Shown here one piece after another: positions 1 through 6,534 of a DNA stretch of 7,611 nucleotides (position 1 is its first letter; each line of letters starts with the position of its first letter). This DNA is from UBA4661 sp002405405. Its GTDB lineage: Bacteria > Bacteroidota > Ignavibacteria > Kapaibacteriales > UBA4661. Below the pieces are notes generated by a model. The model ran no database searches and was not told where the DNA came from. It worked only from the letters and a program-made list of their open reading frames with translations. The DNA lies in NCBI GenBank assembly GCA_036847245.1, contig DAIUAL010000159.1:1-7611 (forward strand), written 5' to 3'. The position numbers and the translations under genes were made by a program.

Positions 1-1111
1 CATTAGAGTTAGTATTCAAATTAATATTCAAGGCATTGCGCGTAGTGTCATCGAGAGCAACACCAACCTGACCAAAAACAAATGGTCGCACACAAGTACC
101 AAAGAGTTGCATACCAAAGAGTTCGCTATCATCGGTAGCAGGATCTACACCGGCAGTGGGTTCACTCGATATGCCATTGCGGCGTTCGGCTTCAAGTCGT
201 TTAATTTTACCGGATTTACCACCGCCAAATTGGTATCGCACATGCAGGAGTGCCACTGGTCTGCTGATCTCGATAAAGCCATTCTGTGTAGCATTTTCAT
301 ACAAGACAGAATTGATGATCATAGGCGATGTGAATGCCATGCCAATGCCCCACTCTTGTTTGGCTCCGAAACGAAACCCCACAGCAACTTCTGCCCCGAA
401 GGCATCACGACCTATGGTTTGCGTAGGCGATATGCGGTCGGCAAAGGAAGAGTAGGTACCACGTACTTCGGCAAAGTACCAATCGTATGTACGCCCTTTA
501 CAGTTCAAATAGGCGGCAAAATCAATATCAACTCCCAAATCAAGATAGGGTTTGAGCCATGCCGACATGGTAAATTCTTCACAATAACAAGGTTTAGCTA
601 CGGTAAGTGGGATACGGGCAATGAGCTTGATAGTACCTTTGCGGGGAATAGCACGCACAAGTGGTATTTGCCCTACCTCGTGCATACTTTCGATAAAAAG
701 CGAGTCTCGCGTATTACGAATACCAAACATTTCTTCGACTGATTCAAGGTAGCGAAGCGGAATAAACATCGTATCGCCTCGTGAAGTCGAGACGCGATCA
801 CGAAAAGCAATGACCGTATCAATACGGCGCATTTCATTCGCATCGGTTGCAATGGTGTCAATACGCCAATAGTAGGCAAATCCATACAGAGTACGACCAT
901 CGCTTAATCGATTTGGCATGTCTGCTTCAAACTTTTGGCGATCCGATGCACGAATACGCAAGGCATCAATAAAACCACCAGATTGCGAAACCACAGTGTC
1001 TTTCGGTACTTGGACAAGAGGTTTCGACGAACTGCATGATACAAGAAGCAAAAGACCAAGCCCATACATGATGACCATCGGCATCATACGATACAAAACA
1101 TTTTTTTTCAT
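1..1111 (-). CDS. Outer-membrane lipoprotein with beta-barrel-like C-terminal half (partial, 3' end outside window)
   Basis: This is an open frame of 370 codons that starts with ATG at 1111-1109 and has no stop before the left edge, so the C-terminus is missing. The protein begins MKKNVLYRMMPMVIM and has a hydrophobic core followed by a lipobox LVSC with Cys at residue 26, then SSSKP: a type II signal peptide. Residues 30-160 form a soluble-looking, charged region. From about residue 160 on, alternating polar and aromatic strands (for example WLKPYLDLGVDIDF, AEVAVGFRFGAKQEWGIGMAF, VALLHVRYQFGGG) suggest beta-strands of a barrel or barrel-like sheet. It lies 60 bp after the end of the barrel gene and in the same frame, which suggests one transcript. 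No Shine-Dalgarno sequence precedes the start; I chose this start because it gives a standard signal peptide. I do not recognise the family. The signal is clear, the function unknown. Confidence 0.85.
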   Translation of the reverse strand, partial: MKKNVLYRMMPMVIMYGLGLLLLVSCSSSKPLVQVPKDTVVSQSGGFIDALRIRASDRQKFEADMPNRLSDGRTLYGFAYYWRIDTIATDANEMRRIDTVIAFRDRVSTSRGDTMFIPLRYLESVEEMFGIRNTRDSLFIESMHEVGQIPLVRAIPRKGTIKLIARIPLTVAKPCYCEEFTMSAWLKPYLDLGVDIDFAAYLNCKGRTYDWYFAEVRGTYSSFADRISPTQTIGRDAFGAEVAVGFRFGAKQEWGIGMAFTSPMIINSVLYENATQNGFIEISRPVALLHVRYQFGGGKSGKIKRLEAERRNGISSEPTAGVDPATDDSELFGMQLFGTCVRPFVFGQVGVALDDTTRNALNINLNTNSN

Positions 1112-1156
1112 GGGACGAATGCGTGAAGAAAACAAGAAAACTATTGAGCAATTATG

Positions 1157-1172
1157 AGTGTCGGAAGACACT
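1157..1172 (-). other. Small hairpin at the 3' end of the barrel gene
   Basis: On the minus strand the sequence AGTGTC-TTCC-GACACT forms a 6-bp stem with a 4-base loop. It begins in the last base of the TAA stop codon (1174-1172) of the barrel gene. There is no run of T directly after it, so it is not a standard intrinsic terminator. It could be a weak attenuator or an RNA-stabilising 3' structure between the barrel and lipoprotein genes, or chance. Confidence 0.25.
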
Positions 1173-1534
1173 TACAAAGCGATATTGAATGTTAGAGAAA
1201 CGCCTATGACAGAAAGAACAGGTCGACTGCTCGACTTAAGAAGAAGATTTGGTGCATGATAGCGCACATTAACATCGACAAACCACGAGGCACAATTGTT
1301 CGGATGAAAGAGCAGAATACCCGCATTCGCACCGGCACCAAGCCCAATATGCCCTGCATTGTCTGAGCCACTGACTGTACCTACGGATACTTGCCCTGCA
1401 ACATAGAGTGGCAAGGACGAACTGCATCCCCATGGGAACCATCGCACTTCGGGTGATACATCGACCATCCATCGATAATATGTTGGAAAATTCTCCGATG
1501 TACGCGACCATGGAGTAACACCTAACCGAAGCAT
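1172..1534 (-). CDS. Outer-membrane beta-barrel protein, C-terminal part after an in-frame stop
   Basis: This frame gives 120 residues from ATG at 1534-1532. It is in the same frame as the 1903-1559 frame, and the nine codons between are open once the TAA at 1561-1559 is passed. The protein has no signal peptide, yet it shows barrel-like strands (YRWMVDVSPEVRWFPWG, LYVAGQVSVGTVSGS, GHIGLGAGANAGILLF, WFVDVNVRYHAP) and ends in an alternating strand, SVIGVSLTFNIAL, as expected at the C-terminus of an outer-membrane barrel. A barrel fragment without a signal could not be exported, so I read this as the second half of the upstream gene, not as a gene of its own. The full frame would be 243 residue positions from 1903. 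It ends at TAA just before the lipoprotein gene, which has its own signal peptide. The family (small outer-membrane barrel, porin-like) is a structural guess. Confidence 0.6.
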   Translation of the reverse strand: MLRLGVTPWSRTSENFPTYYRWMVDVSPEVRWFPWGCSSSLPLYVAGQVSVGTVSGSDNAGHIGLGAGANAGILLFHPNNCASWFVDVNVRYHAPNLLLKSSSRPVLSVIGVSLTFNIAL

Positions 1535-1558
1535 AGGCCAGACATTGCAAAAATTATT

Positions 1559-1561
1559 TTA
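1559..1561 (-). other. In-frame TAA inside the beta-barrel gene
   Basis: The minus strand reads GTC GTT TTT GGT TAA AAT AAT TTT TGC AAT in frame. The residues before it (SVGGHVVFG) and after it (NNFCNVWPMLRLG) both look like barrel strands. One base change from TAT, CAA, AAA or similar would restore one continuous protein; the stop falls at position 115 counted from 1903. Confidence 0.75.
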
Positions 1562-1903
1562 ACCAAAAACGACATGCCCACCTACAGAAGCAGAGTTATT
1601 ATCTCGAAGACCGGTACTCATAGGCAGATTATACCCAACTCCTACCCCAAGAAATATCTTTGAGCGTAGGTTGTCCAAGGGCGACATACTGATACCTGCC
1701 TGCACATCGGCTTTTGCATCGACTGCGACTGTTGCTTTTGCCCCAAGATTAATGCCGGGTGCGGAGGAAGTATCTTTGGGTAACTGTGTCGGTTGCTGGG
1801 CATACGCGCTTCCGACAAGCATGGCAAGTATGATGATGACGGCAATCATCCAAAAAAAATTTATATGATGGGTTCTTTGGTTCTGTTGAGCTGGTCTAAG
1901 CAT
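1559..1903 (-). CDS. Outer-membrane beta-barrel protein, N-terminal part ending at an in-frame stop
   Basis: From ATG at 1903-1901 this frame gives 114 residues. The N-terminus MLRPAQQNQRTHH is followed by a long hydrophobic stretch ending LVGSAYA, then QQPTQ: a type I signal peptide with an Ala-x-Ala cleavage site near residue 35. The mature part starts with a Pro/Thr/Ser linker, then strands such as GINLGAKATVAVDAKADV and KIFLGVGVGYNLP with the alternating pattern of a barrel. The frame is open upstream to 2014, with other ATGs at 1972 and 2014, but these would put 23 to 37 extra residues before the signal peptide. ATG at 1849 is also possible but would leave the signal without positive charges. 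The frame stops at TAA 1561-1559, where only part of a barrel has been made. Most likely it is the first half of a broken or recoded gene whose rest is 1534-1172. Confidence 0.65.
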   Translation of the reverse strand: MLRPAQQNQRTHHINFFWMIAVIIILAMLVGSAYAQQPTQLPKDTSSAPGINLGAKATVAVDAKADVQAGISMSPLDNLRSKIFLGVGVGYNLPMSTGLRDNNSASVGGHVVFG

Positions 1904-2029
1904 CTTGAAATACCTATTGGAATACACATTGAAAAAACGAAAAACACGGCCATCTCTTTTTAAGATGTTCATACACCACGCTTTGGTCTTTGGCGTGCCA
2001 TGACTATGTTGCAAGGAGGGCTATTACGA

Positions 2030-2058
2030 CGTATGGACATGCGTTGCATGTCCATACG
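2030..2058. repeat. Perfect 13-bp inverted repeat with 3-base loop
   Basis: The arms CGTATGGACATGC (2030-2042) and GCATGTCCATACG (2046-2058) are exact reverse complements around GTT. It sits near the middle of the 239-bp gap between the WG-repeat gene (ends 2143) and the barrel gene (starts 1903). No T-run follows on either strand, so it does not match an intrinsic terminator, though a run of seven A lies just to its right on the plus strand. It could be a REP-like palindrome, an mRNA-end stabiliser, a Rho-independent terminator of unusual form, or an operator. The rest of the gap (1904-2142) shows nothing else I can name. Confidence 0.8.
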
Positions 2059-2142
2059 AATACCAATACACCAAAAAAAGTTACTGCACATGAGAATATC
2101 TGACCATCAGATTCACGACAATCTTGCTCTTCTATTTCGGAC

Positions 2143-4461
2143 TCATTCACAAGTAATATCAGTTACTTGCTCTTTGCGGAATCTGAGCAAACCAGTTTTT
2201 ACATCATAATTTTTTTCTTGTTTATCTTCTGACTTTTTGATCTCGACATAGACTACATCCCCTTGTACTTTAACAACTGTGTATGTATAAGTTATAGAAA
2301 ACACGCCACCATCAAGCCCCGGCAGACCAATTTGGCAACCTGGTCGTAACTTGCTCCACATTTTAGCGACTTTCAATTTTTTCTCTTGTGGAGATATTGT
2401 TTTTGTAGCGTTATCTTGACTAATAATATACTTGCTTCTTTTCAATACATCTTCAAATTCTTTATGTTTATTATCCAACCATTCTGCCGTAGCATCTCGC
2501 ACCTCTTTTACCCGTTCCGGCGAAAAACCTATTGAAAGAAGTGTTAATGAGTCAGCCGGATCACCTAAATTATTGAGTATAGAATAATAATACCTCTTGC
2601 CGTCTTTTTCATAACCGATTTCAAATCCCACCATTGCTCCAGTCTTGCCCCCATTCGAGACAATCTTAATATTCTCATTATTTACTGGTATGATTGAATG
2701 CGCCCGTAACTGCTTATCCACAAGGCACCATAAATTATATGGAAGATTCCCGTCAGGAGTTTTTAGCTGAAGTTGTATCCACATCATTCCATTTGGAAAA
2801 AAATAATACAGATTTTGCGACGCGAGAGATTTTATGTACGCTGGGTTCATAACCTCTCCGAAACTTTGTATTGGAACTTTAACCTCTTCCAAAGGAACAA
2901 CTAAATCTTTTAAAATCCCTTTAGGTAATCTGCTTGTTTTCTTTTGCATTATATCCATTTTTATTTTCTCCTTACCAAGATCAATCACCGTACGCCCATT
3001 CGTATCCATGAATTTGACTGGTACTTTTGCAGTGGTCAAATTGAGACCTATTACAGATCGATTCTCTATTTCGGCTGTGCCATAAAGAACAAATGGCGCT
3101 AATCCCTCTCTAAAAGGATGAATGAAAGCATATTTATTCTTTGTTATCGGAACAATCTCTTTTCCTCGACTATCTAAGACTCCAAAATGAAAACCACTTC
3201 GATCTTTTTCTGCAACAACCACTCGACCATTCGAGTATTCATACATCACATTATAATTCTTTGGGGGAATAACTTCTGTACCTAGATTATTTACTAACCT
3301 CTTCCCTCCATTTCCCTCTGCAACAGCAAATCCTTCATTAAAATTTTCGATCTCATCATATTGAGGTGGTATAATCTCTTTGCCCTCGGAATTCAACAAG
3401 CCAACCACACTATTTTCTTTAATGAGAAACTTTCCGTCTGTCCTTAAGGTAAGATTAGCATCTTTTTTTTCAAACACTTTAGCTCCTGTTACTGCGTATA
3501 TTTCGTGTTTGTTATATTTTCTAAACCAAAAGCTCTTCCCCTCTATTGGGGTAATTTCATCTACGAAATCCTTTGTATAATACATCCGATTATAAAGGTC
3601 GCACAGAAAGTGTTCCTTTTGTGGGTGGGTCTTTCTTTCATCTCTATCAGTAAACGACTGTCTAGATGTTTCTATATCAATAAACAACTGCGTATTATCC
3701 ATAAGATAAATTTTGCTAATGAAGACCAACAGCTCTTCAGTTTGAACAAACCCGTCCCCCCTTTGAGTACTAAAAGTACTTTTATAAGGGAATCGGATAT
3801 ATGCCCTACCATTGAAATCAACGATTACTCTATCTCCGTCTCTATGTGTAATAACTACACCATACTCTGCAAATCTTGGGTCAACATGGGTTCTACCTCG
3901 CTCAGGAGGTTTAACTTCTCCTGATCGATTTGCAAACCCAACCGTCATTAGATTTGGCTCTTTATTTGAGCTATATTCAAGTATGAGTCTATCATCATCA
4001 AGACGCCCTACATCACCAAGAGGACCCATGTTATCAATTCTCCCTAAAAGAATGATACCTTGAACATTTGGCTTAGGTAATACTACAACATCATACTGCG
4101 CAGGCAAAAAGACAGAAGCTGTCGAAGCGTAGCGCACACCTTTCATACGTCTTCTATAAGTCGCATTATACTCTTCGAATATTATAAAATCACGTGCAAC
4201 CAATGCTTGCTCTTCTTGTACTTTCTTTAACTTCGCGGTTCGCTCAATGTTTATTTTGGCTCGTTCTTCTATTGACATTTCTGAACGTTGATGCCAGCGT
4301 TTTATACCTGAGATCTCATTTAACCCTCTTTGATAAGATGGAGTTGTACTGTCTTCCCTATAATATTGGGAAAACTTTACGCCATTACCATCAGCCGAAG
4401 AAACGGCATCCCATTCCTCTTCCTCTCTTACCCATTTTTTATTCTGACTATCGTAGTACAT
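2143..4461 (-). CDS. WG-repeat protein, C-terminal and main part (772 aa)
   Basis: The frame starts with ATG at 4461-4459 and ends in TGA. Residues 62-90 are a charged helix. Residues about 345-500 hold at least three or four WG-type beta repeats: GLLNSEGKEIIPPQYDEI, then FNEGFAVAEG; KRLVNNLGTEVIPP; FGVLDSRGKEIVP with FREGLAPF; and a weak VKFMDTNGRTVI. The pattern (a G-hydrophobic turn, G-x-E-[IV]-[IV]-P, then [FE]-x-EGxA) is that of the WG/KWG repeat family, which is common in exported or surface proteins of unknown role. The C-terminal 250 residues are not recognised. There is no signal peptide at this ATG and no Shine-Dalgarno sequence. The frame upstream stays open for 27 more codons, to the TAG at 4545-4543, and joins the 5289-4543 frame, which does have a signal peptide. 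I therefore think this is the main part of a single gene of about 1,050 codons. Its base composition is more AT-rich than the flanks. Confidence 0.85.
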   Translation of the reverse strand: MYYDSQNKKWVREEEEWDAVSSADGNGVKFSQYYREDSTTPSYQRGLNEISGIKRWHQRSEMSIEERAKINIERTAKLKKVQEEQALVARDFIIFEEYNATYRRRMKGVRYASTASVFLPAQYDVVVLPKPNVQGIILLGRIDNMGPLGDVGRLDDDRLILEYSSNKEPNLMTVGFANRSGEVKPPERGRTHVDPRFAEYGVVITHRDGDRVIVDFNGRAYIRFPYKSTFSTQRGDGFVQTEELLVFISKIYLMDNTQLFIDIETSRQSFTDRDERKTHPQKEHFLCDLYNRMYYTKDFVDEITPIEGKSFWFRKYNKHEIYAVTGAKVFEKKDANLTLRTDGKFLIKENSVVGLLNSEGKEIIPPQYDEIENFNEGFAVAEGNGGKRLVNNLGTEVIPPKNYNVMYEYSNGRVVVAEKDRSGFHFGVLDSRGKEIVPITKNKYAFIHPFREGLAPFVLYGTAEIENRSVIGLNLTTAKVPVKFMDTNGRTVIDLGKEKIKMDIMQKKTSRLPKGILKDLVVPLEEVKVPIQSFGEVMNPAYIKSLASQNLYYFFPNGMMWIQLQLKTPDGNLPYNLWCLVDKQLRAHSIIPVNNENIKIVSNGGKTGAMVGFEIGYEKDGKRYYYSILNNLGDPADSLTLLSIGFSPERVKEVRDATAEWLDNKHKEFEDVLKRSKYIISQDNATKTISPQEKKLKVAKMWSKLRPGCQIGLPGLDGGVFSITYTYTVVKVQGDVVYVEIKKSEDKQEKNYDVKTGLLRFRKEQVTDITCE

Positions 4462-4542
4462 AAAAGCACGTCCATTTGTAGGAAGTTGAAAGCTGAAATT
4501 TCTGTTGTCGTACCTGGACCTCTCTAACTCCCCATGTGCCCA

Positions 4543-4545
4543 CTA
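4543..4545 (-). other. In-frame TAG inside the WG-repeat gene
   Basis: The frame reads TEELEG, TAG, WAHGELERSRYDNRNF with no other stop before or after. The 27 codons between this TAG and the ATG at 4461 translate into ordinary, charged protein sequence. Changing TAG to CAG, GAG, AAG or TGG would give one continuous protein; the stop falls at position 249 counted from 5289. Confidence 0.75.
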
Positions 4546-5289
4546 ACCTTCAAGTTCTTCAGTTCGATCATGACGATTTTGCAGATGAGCAAAAAAAGCG
4601 TATGGTCGACAGAGTGGCTTTCCATTATACACTTGATAGTGAAGACGATCTGTTTTAGAAAGAATTGTGGACATTTCCAAAGGGAACAAATCCCATACAA
4701 TTTCTTGCCATTGAAAAAGTCTCTTAAATGCGGATGTTAATTCTTCACGTTGCTTACGAGCATTGTCTATAACTATAGTCCTATTTTTCTTTGCAGTTGC
4801 CAAATCCTTTTTGTGATCGGGAATATCAGGATTTTTAATGTAGCTGTTATACTTCTTCAGATTTGTATCTGCATACACCTCTATATTTTCTATTGCTTTC
4901 ATGTATGCTCTTTTCAACGAATCTACATACATGATAATCTGCTCTAATTGGATTGGAGTGAGCAAATAAGGATCAACATTATTGAGTCCAACAAATTTGC
5001 AGACTTGATTAACTCTGTTCTCGAAATTACTCTTGTAATTGGCTTCAAAATTAGTCTCAGAAAGAAGTTTTTCACTAGCTGGAGATACATAGTACGCATT
5101 CGTGTCATTAGATATAGATTGACTATGTTGCTTTTCCTGCAAACTAATACTGCTGTGGTATTCGGATCTGCTTTTGCTACTATAGGGTACACCATAGGCA
5201 TGACTTGACAGCTCTGCAAAACAGCAGGAAAGAATTATAACGATTAGTTTTACGCGGAAAAAGAGGTACACACTTTCTCGACATGGCAT
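4543..5289 (-). CDS. Exported helical N-terminal part of the WG-repeat protein, ending at an in-frame stop
   Basis: The frame gives 248 residues from ATG at 5289-5287. The N-terminus MPCRESVYLFFRVK is followed by a hydrophobic stretch LIVIILSCCFA and then ELSSHAYG, a likely signal peptide; the two Cys do not form a clear lipobox. Residues about 35-70 are Ser-rich. Residues about 75-230 are mostly helical and charged (for example QLEQIIMYVDSLKRAYMKAI, DHKKDLATAKKNRT, NARKQREELTSAFKRL) and may form a coiled coil. The frame is open upstream to ATG at 5391, but that would bury the signal peptide 34 residues inside, so I prefer 5289. It ends at TAG 4545-4543, after which the same frame continues into the WG-repeat part. 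I do not recognise this helical region as a known domain. Confidence 0.7.
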   Translation of the reverse strand: MPCRESVYLFFRVKLIVIILSCCFAELSSHAYGVPYSSKSRSEYHSSISLQEKQHSQSISNDTNAYYVSPASEKLLSETNFEANYKSNFENRVNQVCKFVGLNNVDPYLLTPIQLEQIIMYVDSLKRAYMKAIENIEVYADTNLKKYNSYIKNPDIPDHKKDLATAKKNRTIVIDNARKQREELTSAFKRLFQWQEIVWDLFPLEMSTILSKTDRLHYQVYNGKPLCRPYAFFAHLQNRHDRTEELEG

Positions 5290-5419
5290 ACGAAAAAAAT
5301 GTTCATCACTTTTTGAGTATTGGAACGAATAATGCCAAAATTTAGTGTTGAGTATCATAAATGTTTTGTTGAAAACATAGTGTTGAAGCATGAGTTAAAG
5401 CTTTAGTAGTGTAGAAGGG

Positions 5420-5914
5420 TTAAATACGACCGACAGGATTTTGACTAAATGCAAATGCATTTGAAGAAAATTGCTGTATTGGTGAAGGGTTATGGAAATA
5501 AATTGCATATCTGCGAGAGGAGAATTGCATTGGGGTTGGGTGGAGCAAAGGGTAAGCAATATGAGAGTGATGCGCTCGGAATGCCGGATCTGCCTGCCCT
5601 ACGGTGCTGTGCAAGTATTGAACACAATTTTCGATACGATCTATATCTGCGATGAAATACATACCTTTTTCAAGTCGTACAGGATGTGTCCCTTGACCAT
5701 GAGGTGGGATATAGCAGGGATGCTCTGTTTTGTTATTACCCGCAATAAGAATTTTCCTAATGGATTTGTTGTGGATAGCGGCAATATTTGGTTGACCTAA
5801 GACCCATGCCATGGTAACACCCAAGCTCGAGACTGTGGCTAGAGGCACAGCATCATTAACATACAGTCCACGAAAATTAGGTAGGTCGTTTCGGATTTGA
5901 AGTGCAATACTCAT
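5420..5914 (-). CDS. Hypothetical protein (164 aa), unrecognised
   Basis: The frame starts with ATG at 5914-5912, 42 bp after the stop of the pseudo-receiver gene and in the same frame, and ends in TAA. The first 110 residues look like a folded soluble protein (GLYVNDAVPLATVSSLGV, AWVLGQPNIAAIHNKSIRK, LEKGMYFIADIDRIENCV) with a His/Pro-rich loop (CYIPPHGQGTHP). The last 55 residues are rich in His, Pro, Ser and Phe and look less ordered. There is no signal peptide, transmembrane segment or catalytic motif I can name, and no Shine-Dalgarno sequence. Short spacing suggests it shares a transcript with the pseudo-receiver gene. Plus-strand frames over the same bases look worse. The C-terminal tail could result from a frameshift. 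Confidence 0.55.
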   Translation of the reverse strand: MSIALQIRNDLPNFRGLYVNDAVPLATVSSLGVTMAWVLGQPNIAAIHNKSIRKILIAGNNKTEHPCYIPPHGQGTHPVRLEKGMYFIADIDRIENCVQYLHSTVGQADPAFRAHHSHIAYPLLHPTPMQFSSRRYAIYFHNPSPIQQFSSNAFAFSQNPVGRI

Positions 5915-5956
5915 ACAGATTATAGAAGAAATGAAAAAAACAGGAATGATTGTGTT

Positions 5957-6352
5957 TTATGATCGAGGGCGCACATTATCGATTGCCGAAAGCAACTCTT
6001 CGCGTGTTGGCATGGGAGCAAGCACTGCTTGACATCCGGCACGCAGAAGCGATGTATGCAAAACAGGAACCTGCGTTTGGGTAAGAACAAGTACAGGATT
6101 GTCGAAATGACCTGCCCGAAGTTTGAGGAGCAATTGCTCCATAAATTCAACTTGCTCTAAGGTGAGCGTCTGTACATACACGAGGGCGATGTCGGGAGTA
6201 AAGCGCGTAAGCCAGTCGTAGAGATTATCACTGAAGTGTGGCATACCGATGACCTCCACTCCCAAACCCTCAAAGACGAACTGCACCAATGCTTTTGCTA
6301 CGGCACTATCATCGGATATGATGAGAATGCGTAACCCTCGAAGTAATGACAT
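5957..6352 (-). CDS. Stand-alone pseudo-receiver (CheY-like) protein lacking the phospho-acceptor Asp
   Basis: The start ATG at 6352-6350 gives 131 residues, the size of a lone receiver domain. The first strand RILIISDDS carries the acidic pair (Asp14, Asp15). The third strand reads PDIALVYVQTL, where the phosphorylated Asp of normal receivers should follow ALV; here it is Tyr59. The fourth strand PVLVLTQT keeps the Thr (Thr91). The fifth strand region AVLAPMPT has Ala112 where the conserved Lys should be. The C-terminal helix EELLSAIDNV ends as in receivers. So the fold is probably kept but normal Asp phosphorylation is not. Such domains in other proteins act by protein contact or ligand binding; its partner here is unknown. 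The frame extends to 6391, but the extra MFFLLLVSLFRVI does not fit a receiver. The CCGTA array lies 73 bp upstream, so this gene may have its own regulated promoter. Confidence 0.8.
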   Translation of the reverse strand: MSLLRGLRILIISDDSAVAKALVQFVFEGLGVEVIGMPHFSDNLYDWLTRFTPDIALVYVQTLTLEQVEFMEQLLLKLRAGHFDNPVLVLTQTQVPVLHTSLLRAGCQAVLAPMPTREELLSAIDNVRPRS

Positions 6353-6425
6353 GATAACTCTGAACAATGAAACAAGCAGTAAAAAGAACACTGCAAAACA
6401 ACGGCATATTGCTACCCTAAGTCAA

Positions 6426-6498
6426 TCGTATTTTTCCCGTATTTCTTCCGTACTTTTTTCCGTACGAGGTTCTACGGGATTCCGTAGAGCATTCCGTA
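6426..6498. promoter_or_regulatory. Phased array of CCGTA motifs, probable operator
   Basis: On the plus strand CCGTA occurs at 6437, 6448, 6460, 6482 and 6494, with a one-mismatch copy TCGTA at 6426 and an inverted copy TACGG at 6473-6477. Direct copies are 11, 11, 12, 22 and 12 bases apart, close to one or two turns of DNA, so the sites face the same side of the helix. Most copies are preceded by T-rich bases (TTTCC, TTTCTT). The inverted copy and the next direct copy form a perfect 7-bp palindrome, TCTACGG-GATT-CCGTAGA (6471-6488). The array fills the gap between the response regulator gene (stop at 6535) and the pseudo-receiver start at 6352. NarL-type regulators bind short heptamer sites in such arrangements, so the adjacent regulator is the natural candidate (inference). 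Confidence 0.6.
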
Positions 6499-6534
6499 GG
6501 TGATGTTTTGAAGGATTATGTGGGGCTTACTTTT

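Noticed and set aside
107..742. 211-codon open frame on the plus strand
   Set aside because: It lies wholly inside the minus-strand lipoprotein gene, which has a signal peptide, a lipobox and a 370-codon open frame. The plus-strand translation has no recognisable features.
1269..1550. 93-codon minus-strand frame over the barrel C-terminal part
   Set aside because: It is in another frame than the barrel strands and is rich in Cys and Arg without pattern.
2013..2209. Plus-strand AAGGAGGG at 2013-2020 followed by ATG at 2033 and a 58-codon frame
   Set aside because: The ribosome-site match is good, but the ATG lies in the hairpin, the frame overlaps the 3' end of the WG-repeat gene, no other gene here uses such a site, and the product has no features.
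3505..3924. 139-codon open frame on the plus strand
   Set aside because: It lies inside the WG-repeat gene and its translation is low-quality sequence with no motif; a shadow frame.
5354..5359. TATGAT as a -10 box for the WG-repeat gene
   Set aside because: There is no matching -35 box at 16-18 bp, and such a hexamer is expected by chance in AT-rich sequence.
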